Part shown: in pieces, positions 56,881 through 64,000 of the stretch
Layout of the letters: every line of letters starts with the position of its first letter
Numbering within the stretch: position 1 is the first letter of the stretch
Source of the DNA: Sphagnum compactum
Lineage: Eukaryota; Bryophyta; Sphagnopsida; Sphagnales
NCBI GenBank assembly: GCA_965153455.1
Contig: OZ234493.1
Span: 17,412,213-17,476,212 of the forward strand
Length of the DNA stretch: 64,000 nucleotides
Direction: 5' to 3'
Made by a program: the position numbers and the translations under genes
Notes under the pieces: generated by a model
The model's input: the letters and a program-made list of their open reading frames with translations, nothing else
What the model was told of the DNA's origin: nothing
The model's database searches: none

Positions 56881-57780
56881 GTTGAGTTTCCTGTTCCATT
56901 TTTCGGGGTATGAACTTTGCTTATGAGATGCTTTTGGCACGTGGGAGATGGTAGATAAGTGTTTCTGGGAGTTTCAGTTTGCAGGGACTCAGTAGATGCA
57001 CTGCAAACCGCTCCATCAAAACCAATATGTTTTAGATTTCGCAAATAGAGTATGTAACAGTCATACGTAAAAATCCTTGTTTCTTCCTTCTACAGATGTA
57101 CTGTTGATAGACTGGCTGCAGACAGTATAAGTTGTAAACCTTTAAAAAGACACCAATTAACTCAACAAGCTTAGAACCCTTATAGTCCTTCACCACACGT
57201 GATGATTTCTTTGCATCTTGCTCCCGCAACCTTGTCACTGCCTTTTCCTTAGACCCGGTTATCACCACCACAACCCTGAATCAGATGATGAAACACTCTA
57301 GACCAGACGGTTGCAGAAGATGAATACGAGAAGGCTTTGATAACTGCAGTCATCCCACCGAGTGAGGTTATGACTGCATTCATTCTTGTTCCGTTTGTTT
57401 TGATTTGGTCAGAACTGGCACATTTTTTTTTTCGGCTTCCTTACATATTTTTTCTGGAGTTTTTCTCTGCATTCACATGGATGTCTGTTTCTCCTTTTTT
57501 GACTCCATATACATTTGAGTCAACATCAGGGCGAGCCCGGTATGTTACTGAAGATTGCTGTACACCTTCACAACTTTTCTGTTCTGAAGTGCATTATCTG
57601 TCCTTGTCTCTTGTCCTATTGTATTATTCGCCAGATCGCACTTTCATGTCATTTTGCCAGCAGTTCTCGGTACTTGTTCCTGCTACCAATAAGCTGGTAA
57701 TGTCGATCTCAGTTCGTGATGAACTGTTCCTAGTGATGTTCCCAAAAGTACATGTGACTTTGCTTTGTTCTGGACAGCAG

Positions 57781-58032
57781 ATTTGAGGAGTGAAGCGTTC
57801 CCAAGTAAGACAAATAAACGCAAAAGGCCAGGTGATGAACCGGAGTCGTCAGATGTTGACTTTGAGGATATGGAAGATCCTCTGCTGTTTACAAAGTGAA
57901 ATTGAGGCCAAACAAAGCGAAGAAGCCAGAGCATGTGCGGCAGAAAAGGGCCAAAAACACAAAGAGCATGCAAACTGTTGAAAAAGAGGATAACGAGTCC
58001 AATGTGGTGAACCCTGAAGCCAAGGCTCGAAG
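57781..58032 (+). pseudogene. Dicer-like protein, exon preceding the helicase domain
   Basis: After a GACAGCAG acceptor, the frame gives KRKRPGDEPESSDVDFEDME, then a frame change near 57893 is needed to reach KVKLRPNKAKK and SNVVNPEAKAR ending at CGAAG|GTATG. The split Arg codon joins in phase to the next exon, giving ARRYQLEVLE, the standard start of plant Dicer-like helicase domains. The frame change suggests a dead or mis-called copy, unless a small intron removes it. Confidence 0.65.
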
Positions 58033-58485
58033 GTATGTTGAACTGACCTTTAACTTTACACGAAAATCCTGTGTCTTTCGTTTAACCCGTCATCCTGATG
58101 CACCAATGTAAATGCTCCCGGAGCGGGTGCTCCCTGTCCAGATGTTTCTGTCCTTCTATATGCATGAAAGACAAAGAGGAAAGAGACGTCGATGAAGGAA
58201 AAATGTTATCGTTAATGTTCTGTTGACCTCATGGAACCAATGGATGAACTTTTGTAAGATCCACTTGCTGGACAGTCAAATGGCAGTAGGCCACAGGTCG
58301 CTTCTGACACTGTTCCAAAGTTCTGTGGCCGAATATGAGTTGTCCTGAAACAGACTGGTTTCTGCCTCTAAACTCATAGAAACTTCCATGGTTTGATTCC
58401 CCTTTTCCGTCCATTACCACGTCTGTAACCCTGGAACCTTTTGCATCCTGCATTGCTGATCCATTTATGTGGCATCTGAACGTAG

Positions 58486-58666
58486 GTACCAACTTGAGGT
58501 CTTAGAAAGGGCTTCGAAGGAAAATATAATTCTGTATCTGGAAACAGGGGGTGGGAAGACACTTATAGCGGTAGTGCTCGTGAAATCTCTCGCTCACAAT
58601 CTTCGCTTGAAGGGAGATAAGCGCATTGCTGTCTTCCTTGTGCCCACTGTTATTCTTGTTCACCAG
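58486..58666 (+). CDS. DCL: Dicer-like helicase exon, copy 1
   Basis: This 181-bp exon, between CGTAG and GTGAGAC, encodes (R)YQLEVLERASKEN, Walker A ETGGGKT and VFLVPTVILVHQ. It matches the first helicase motifs of plant Dicer-like proteins (ARRYQL..LE.A...N.I..LETG.GKTLIA.LL.KS, then VFLVPKV.LV.Q). Dicer-like enzymes process double-stranded RNA into small RNAs in the nucleus. Both splice sites are good and the exon joins in phase to 57781-58032. The following helicase exons, with DECH, and the RNase III domains are not in this window. Confidence 0.8.
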
Positions 58667-59296
58667 GTGAGACTTTTCGCCACAGACAGTGTGTGCCCTA
58701 TTATCTACGTATCAATCTGTCAAGGAGCTGATGAACTCGTAGTGGAAGAATTGCAGCTAGTCACTGACAATTATGTTGAATTCGGTGGTCTGAAACTTTC
58801 TGACTGAACCTCTCACAAGGTTATGACTGCATTCATTCTTGTTCCGTTTGTTTTGATTTGGTCAGAACTGGCACATTTTTTTTTCTGGCTTCCTTACATG
58901 TTTTTCCTAGAGTTTTTCAATGCATTCACGTGGATGTCTGTTTCTCCTTTTTTCACTCCATATACATTTGAGTCAACCTCAGGGCGAGCCCGGTATGTTA
59001 CTGAAGATTGCTGTACACCTTCACAACTTTTCAGTTCTGAAGTGCGTTATCTGTCCTTGTCTCTTGACTTATTGTAAAATCCACTTGCTGGACAGTCAAA
59101 TGGCAGTAGGCCACAGGTCGCTTCTGACACCGTTGCAAAGTTCTATGGCCGAATATGAGTTGTCCTGAAACAGACTGGTTTCTGCCTCTAAACTCATAGA
59201 AACTTTGATTCCCCTTTTCCGTCCATTACCACGTGTATAACCCTAGACCTTTTGCATCCTGCATTGCTGATCCATTTATGTGGCATCTGAACGTAG

Positions 59297-59477
59297 GTAC
59301 CAACTTGAGGTCTTAGAAAAGACTTCGAAGGAAAATATAATTCTGTATCTGGAAACCGGGGGTGGGAGGACACTTGTAGCGGTGTTTCTCGTGAAATCTC
59401 TCGCTCAAAATCTTCGCTTGAAGGGAGATAAGCGCATTGTTGTCTTCCTTGTGCCCACTGTTATTCTTGTTCACCAG
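59297..59477 (+). pseudogene. DCL: Dicer-like helicase exon, copy 2, Walker A lysine lost
   Basis: The 181-bp length, acceptor and donor match copy 1, but the P-loop reads ETGGGRT, replacing the lysine that contacts the ATP phosphates. A protein using this exon should not bind or hydrolyse ATP normally. The surrounding unit spans about 58819-60110 and carries an extra ~480-bp segment (59516-59995) after the exon. Confidence 0.8.
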
Positions 59478-59515
59478 GTGAGACTTTTCGCCACAGACAG
59501 TTTGTGCCCTATTAA

Positions 59516-59995
59516 TCTTCGCCTTCTTGCTCACCATCTGGAATTCTGGTTGCTTCGTTGCAGGGATCATGAAGCTTGACATGGTGCCGTAAGATTCGAG
59601 CACACAGACACACACAGACAGAGACGGACGGCCCAGAACTCTGAGAGAGAGAGAGAGGCCAGAGCTCTGAATGCAGAATCATGAGCTTCAGAAACTGTGT
59701 TTTGTGCATCTGTGCTCCTCGAGTGTGTTGAAGTTGATGGGCCTGTGGTAATCTTGGCCTTAATTTGAACACACAAGATTCTAGAGGTTTGCTTCTTCTC
59801 CTCCACCGGAAGTCTGACCTCTTTGGTGATCCAATTCCAAGACCTTCTTCTTTAGAACTTTGAGGCAAGTAAAACAAGCCCTGAGCGACTTCCTTGTCAG
59901 GGCTGAAGCACAGACAGAGACAGAGAGAGCCCTGATGGAAAGTCAGGAAATAGATTTTTGATTCACTGTTTCTCCTATATTTTATACTGATTATG
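59516..59995. repeat. Extra segment following Dicer-like exon copies 2 and 3
   Basis: This segment, with ACACAGACACACACAGACAG, GAGAGAGAG microsatellite and CTCCACCGGAAGTCTGACCT, is absent after exon copy 1. It is present after copy 2 and again at 60816-61170 after copy 3. The pre-insertion sequence is seen at 58693-58705. The minus strand is fairly open (about 120 codons) but shows no recognised domain. Confidence 0.7.
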
Positions 59996-60596
59996 ATCTA
60001 CGCATCAATCTGTCAAGGAGCTGATGAACTCGTAGTGGAAGAATTGCAGCTAGTCACTTACAATTAAGATGGATTTGGTGGTCTGAAACTTTCTGACTGA
60101 ACCTCTCACAAGGTTATGACTGCATTCATTCTTGTTCCGTTTGATTTGATTTGGTCAGAACTGGCACTTTTTTTTTTTGGCTTCCTTACATGTTTTTTCT
60201 GGAGTTTTTCTCTGCATTCACATGGATGTCTGTTTCTCCTTTTTTGACTCCATATACATTTGAGTCAACCTCAGGGCGAACCCGGTATGTTAGTGAAGAT
60301 TGTTGTACACCTTCACAACTTTTCTGTTCTGAAGGGCATTATCTGTGCTTGTCTCTTGTCTTATTGTAAGATCCACTTGCTGGACAGTCAAATGGCAGTA
60401 GGCCACAGGTCGCTTCTGACACTGTTGCAAAGTTCTGTGGCCGAATATGTTTGTCCTGAAACAGACTGGTTTCTGCCTCTAAACTCATAGAAACTTCCAT
60501 GGTTTGATTCCCCTTTTCCGTCCATTACCACGTCTGTAACCCTGGAACCTTTTGCATCCTGCATTGCTGATCCATTTACGTGGCATCTGAACGTAG

Positions 60597-60777
60597 GTAC
60601 CAACTTGAGGTCTTAGAAAGGGCTTCGAAGGAAAATATAATTCTGTATCTGGAAACAGGGGGTGGGAAGACACTTATAGCGGTGTTGCTCGTGAAATCTC
60701 TCGCTCACAATCTTCGCTTGAAGGGAGGTAAGCTCATTGCTGTCTTCCTTGTGCCCATTGTTATTCTTGTTCACCAG
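60597..60777 (+). CDS. DCL: Dicer-like helicase exon, copy 3
   Basis: The 181-bp exon has the same splice sites. Walker A ETGGGKT is intact; the end reads VFLVPIVILVHQ and KGDK has become KGGK. The unit around it starts at 60112 and keeps the same extra segment after the exon (60816-61170), but not the tail of that insert. With copies 1 and 2 it could be a mutually exclusive exon set or plain tandem duplication. Confidence 0.75.
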
Positions 60778-61238
60778 GTGAGACTTTTCGCCACAGACAG
60801 TGTGTGCCCTATTAATCTTCGCCTTCTTGCTCACCATCTGGAATTCTGGTTGCTTCGTTGCAGGGATCATGAAGCTTGACATGGTGCCGTAAGATTCGAG
60901 CACACAGACACACACAGACAGAGACGGACGGCGCAGAACTCTGAGAGAGAGACAGAGGCCAGAGCCCTGAATGCAGAATCATGAGCTTCAGAAACTGTGT
61001 TTTGTGCATCTGTGCTCCTCGAGTGTGTTGAAGTTGACGGGCCTGTGGTAATCGTGGCCTTATCTTGAACACACAAGATTCTGGAGGTTTGCTTCTTCTC
61101 CTCCACCGGAAGTCTGACCTCTTTGGTGATCCAATTCCAGGACCTCTTCTTTAGAACTTTGAGGCAAGTAAAACCGAGTCTGTGTTCTCACATTCTTGAT
61201 GCTTGCAAAGGTGTTTTACTTGCTAATGGATGTTGCAG

Positions 61239-61362
61239 TGGTTTGGAGATGCTGAGAAACTCACAAAAGCTCTCTTTTCCTTGGTAAGGAAGCTGTCTCC
61301 ATCAGTCATCTTTGTTAACGAGCTGAGGTTTCTATCCGTCTACAAACAAAACAGAGGGCAAG
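61239..61362 (+). pseudogene. AAA ATPase (DAA1-like) Walker B-region exon, catalytic residues altered
   Basis: Between TTGCAG and GTATTT, a 124-bp exon encodes WFGDAEKLTKALFSLVRKLS and PSVIFVNELRFL. In plant DAA1/ATAD1-like ATPases this block is KWFG..EK..KA.FSLA.K..PS.IFVDE.DS.L. Here the Walker B aspartate is Asn (VNE) and the following Asp-Ser is Arg-Phe, so ATP hydrolysis is probably lost. With the exon at 56781 it suggests one AAA gene split or built around the Dicer-like units. Confidence 0.7.
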
Positions 61363-61467
61363 GTATTTTATGCACTTTTTTGACGGTCTGTTGTGAAGAT
61401 AAATCGTGATATTCTTTGTAAAAGTCTTGTGGGCCACATGCTGCGGATGTTTTCTTTGTTTGGTGTC

Positions 61468-61567
61468 GGCGGACACCTCTTGACGGGCCGGGTATGGCAT
61501 TACAGGCCCCTTGATCGATGTCGATCGGGGTCTGTATGAGCCGGTTGGCATTCAAGAGGTGCCCGCC
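61468..61567. mobile_element. Terminal-hairpin element upstream of the intact dioxygenase gene, copy 2
   Basis: The segment starts GGCGGACACCTCTTGA and ends TCAAGAGGTGCCCGCC, inverted complements except one position. Inside is a second inverted pair around CTTGATCGATGTCGATCGGGG. The arrangement and several phrases (GTATGGCATT, GGTCTGTA) match 35828-35964. It lies about 140 bp before the start codon of the dioxygenase gene. Confidence 0.7.
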
Positions 61568-61706
61568 TTCCATTCCAAAAAAAAACGTCCTGTGGCCGTC
61601 TTTTTTGCATTTTCCAGCTCCATTTTTTTATGTTTCGAGAAGAAGGGTAAATCAATTGGAGTGCTGGTTGAGGTGCTCTCCTGTGCGTATTCTGACAGCC
61701 GTTGCC

Positions 61707-63538
61707 ATGGCTACGGAGGGACATCGATGCGATATATGCGCATGGACTCTCCAACCGGGCACAGATGTCGAGCAACACAATTCCGGATTGCTGCATCGGA
61801 CATTGTTGGACGCTTCCGCACGCCTCACGCCTGAGGAGTTTGGAAGGTTTCGCCAGAGGGTGGCTTTAGACAGTCCCAAGAAAGGCAGAACTTGCTTGAA
61901 GCAAGTAATCAAGCAAGCATTGAAGGCTGCGCTGCAGGTATGGCTTCCTTTTTTACACCAATGTTTTTTATTTTGATGCATTTGCTGTCCGAGCAATCTC
62001 GTCAATGGATGTTGCTGTGTGACAGGGTCAACTTCCTGGGCTCGGAGCCCTTGCGTTGTGGGAAGAGCCCAGACCATTGGCGACGAAAGACGGGGATGCA
62101 TTGCAAGCGGTCGATGGATCGGATGGCATTGTGGTGGTGGAGGAGCCTTGCGATTGGTTAGCATTTCTAAAATCTCGTAAAAGCTGAATGGATAATTGTG
62201 TTTTTGATTTAACACTCGCTCGAAATCGTAATCCATCTCACTAGATTTTGTGGATTCCTCGCAGGAATATCAAACTGCATTCTACGAAATATTGGGGTCC
62301 CGGTGAGAGTGCTTGGATCATCCGGCATTTTCGCAGCGAAGGGCACAGTGTCCCTGGCTCCATGCGGCAAGTGATAGGGCTCGGACACGCAATTTCCGAC
62401 GAAGGGCAAAACAAGGGAACATATCCCAATCTCCGTGATTTCAAAGAACTGAGTGAAGATTGCATGCTCATTTACCACGGAGAAATGGTGGCAATCCTTT
62501 TGCATGGGTTTGTTCCCTCTACGGAAGCGTCGGAGCATCTTCAAACATTGGGATATTTGTTTCAACACGGCGGCACTATCTCCCGGTCCTGTTCTCGGGA
62601 GTCTAGAATGGCGCTGTTCGGGCATAGATTTTGCCGTTTCGATCTTACCGTGGATAGGTCTGCACCCTTCCACTGCCCAAACTCAGTTTATGCATGCTAT
62701 AATTTAAATAACTTTTTTTCTCCTGATGCCTGGTTTTCTTTTCTTTAGGTACCAGCACCCTACAAAAAATGCTAAAAATAAGAAAACTTACTCGCAAGAA
62801 GAATTGGAACGCTTCGCAGATGCTTGGGCCCCCGAGTTTGTGGAGAAGAATCTACGTCCCCAGTTGACATCCTGGCTCCAAGAATTGGACGGCTTCTTCC
62901 CGGAACAATTGCCCTTTGGCACTTCTCGGATCGGGAGGACTTGTTTTACGGCGATGACAGTCACGGAGAACTACCATTCGACGCCGCACACGGACAGGGA
63001 CCTGTCTAATTCTATGATTTCCTGGTTCTTAGAAAGTAAGTGTGTTTTGCTGCATGTGTCTGTTTCAAAGATTTCGAGCTTTTTGGAAAAACAAAAAAAA
63101 GGGAATTTAATTTGTCGAACTCCATCTTGACACCCCACAATTGTGAACATGTTTGGAGCTTGAACAGGAGAAGCAGAATCCGGAGGGGAATTTGCATTTC
63201 CTGCGCACGGAATGTTTTTCAAACCCCGACATGGGATAATCATCCTATTCCGATCTGGGTGGCTTCAGCATTGCATAATGCCCGTCTTAGACCGAAGACG
63301 ACAATTGGGCTGTGCGTTGTACCTTAGGAAGCAGACGTTGACCCATTATGTGGCTCGACAAGCTGATTTGTCTCGAATCAACGAGGCTTTGAACGAATCA
63401 ATGAGGAAAAAAAGTTGCATGAGAAGGCGAGGGAAAAGAACAATGGGCCCGCTTAAAGGTGCTTTGCGTTTGACTTATCGCGGTGGCACCATAGATGTTA
63501 ATGACGAGGCAGGATCCAGTGATGAATCCTTCGAATAG
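61707..63538 (+). CDS. U1-type zinc finger / TET-JBP-like 2-oxoglutarate-Fe(II) dioxygenase, intact five-exon gene
   Basis: Exons 61707-61937, 62026-62156, 62265-62657, 62749-63035 and 63168-63538 join in phase with GT-AG introns into 470 residues. Residues 8-30 form a Cys-x2-Cys-x12-His-x5-His (U1/matrin-type) finger, CDICAWTLQPGTDVEQHNSG. The C-terminal half holds a dioxygenase core: YHSTPHTDRD supplies the iron-binding His332-x-Asp334, then GGEFAFP and FFKPRHGIIILFRSGWLQHC supplies His382, with an Arg cluster at 390-392 for 2-oxoglutarate. The order resembles TET/JBP enzymes, which oxidise 5-methylcytosine or thymine in DNA; a related family cannot be excluded. Start chosen: first ATG of the frame, matching the second copy at 36046. 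The hairpin element just upstream and that second copy suggest a mobile or amplified gene. No frameshift or stop was seen. Confidence 0.75.
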
Positions 63539-64000
63539 CTAGGTGTTTATTCGCTAAATAGCTTGGCCTTTTATAATAATTGCAAAATTTTCTAGCAAGT
63601 AAAACAATTTTGGGAATCTTTTACAGGATTTTAGCAAGAAAAAAAGATGATAATTAACCAAAATGAACTTGGATTAATTATTAGTTTTCTCTTTTAGCAT
63701 CCAGAAATTTAACCAAGTGAAAATTCTGCATGGCATATATCAAGGGCTTATAAAGGGCATAAAACCCCTATTGTTATTCAATTAATTTTGAGGAATGGAA
63801 AATTAGCTTTTAAAAATGAAAAAAACATGTATTAATTATTTCAACTACTCAATTTTTGCAAATATGTATGCACTAAATAATAGTGTTAGGGTTCTTGCTC
63901 AATTTGGCTGGGTAGAACCATCAGTTCTAAATAGTAAAAACTATATCAAAACTGGGTTTGATTTCTAGAACCAAAATCAGCCATTAGGTTTGGGTTTTAA
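63539..64000. other. AT-rich 3' flank, no gene
   Basis: AT-rich sequence follows the dioxygenase stop codon. No counterpart of the upstream terminal hairpin was found here, so the right end of any mobile element is unresolved or beyond the window. Confidence 0.5.

Larger units (their letters stand above)
57366..58815 (+). repeat. Tandem unit 1 containing Dicer-like exons
   Basis: The unit begins GGTTATGACTGCATTCATTC. That phrase starts units at 57366, 58819 and 60112. Unit 1 alone holds the upstream exon at 57781-58032. The shared intron-like part includes TTTGAGTCAACATCAGGGCG. Confidence 0.85.

Noticed and set aside
57032-57271. Minus-strand frame with VVITGSKEKAVTRLREQDAK
   Set aside because: Looks somewhat protein-like but matches no family I can name and lies between plus-strand exons.
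59512-61106. Minus-strand frames of 79-121 codons in the insert after Dicer-like exon copies 2 and 3
   Set aside because: Conserved only because the insert is duplicated; no domain, start context or splice support.

Overview
This window looks like nuclear DNA of a land plant, probably an early-diverging, seed-free one such as a bryophyte. It carries exons of rubisco activase, a class XI-type myosin, a leucine-rich-repeat receptor kinase, a Dicer-like helicase and a DAA1-type AAA ATPase, with plant-type GT-AG introns and a short CCCTAAA telomere-type tract. It also carries two gene types that are unusual for flowering plants: a fungal-style OrsD/recombinase-like/RecQ protein and a TET/JBP-like 2-oxoglutarate dioxygenase. 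The seed-free placement is an inference from this mix. Most of the window is repeats and gene debris.

Layout. 1-3.8 kb: AT-rich, non-coding, with old diverged duplications. 3.8-8.6 kb: a GC-rich, intronless block in one reading frame (C2H2 fingers, OrsD-like region, recombinase-like region, RecQ-type helicase, Cys-rich tail) broken only by an in-frame TAG and an in-frame TGA. 8.9-10.9 kb: two tandem copies of repeat A, with further copies at 19.2-20.3 and 22.1-22.8 kb. 10.9-14.5 kb: nine units of a ~335-bp tandem array, interrupted by GC-rich repeat B. 14.5-25.7 kb: mostly unrecognised sequence plus a HAD 5'-nucleotidase exon. 25.7-29.8 kb: short-period repeats, a CGCTTTA-type array and poly-G repeats. 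29.9-33.0 kb: LINE fragments, a small inverted-repeat element and repeat D. 33.3-35.4 kb: a duplicated exon-like segment and a myosin exon. 35.8-36.3 kb: a terminal-hairpin element with a broken first exon of the dioxygenase family. 37.0-40.0 kb: poly-G repeats, telomere-type tract and the largest CGCTTTA-type array. 42.4-44.8 kb: LRR receptor-kinase pseudogene on the minus strand. 44.8-52.8 kb: repeats, LINE insertions with target duplications, a MITE and a ~2.4-kb segmental duplication. 53.8-55.6 kb: rubisco activase lacking its 3' end, minus strand. 56.8-61.4 kb: AAA ATPase exons enclosing a triplicated Dicer-like helicase exon. 61.5-63.5 kb: hairpin element followed by an intact five-exon dioxygenase gene encoding 470 residues.

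The best candidate for a previously undescribed system is the zinc-finger/TET-JBP-like gene at 61.7-63.5 kb with its hairpin. A second, decayed copy of both hairpin and first exon lies at 35.8-36.3 kb. This suggests that a predicted nucleic-acid-modifying dioxygenase is carried by, or amplified with, a mobile element. The second candidate is the OrsD-RecQ block, which looks like a horizontally acquired or mobile coding unit. No operon logic applies. Apart from the dioxygenase gene, most recognisable genes here are truncated, duplicated or interrupted.
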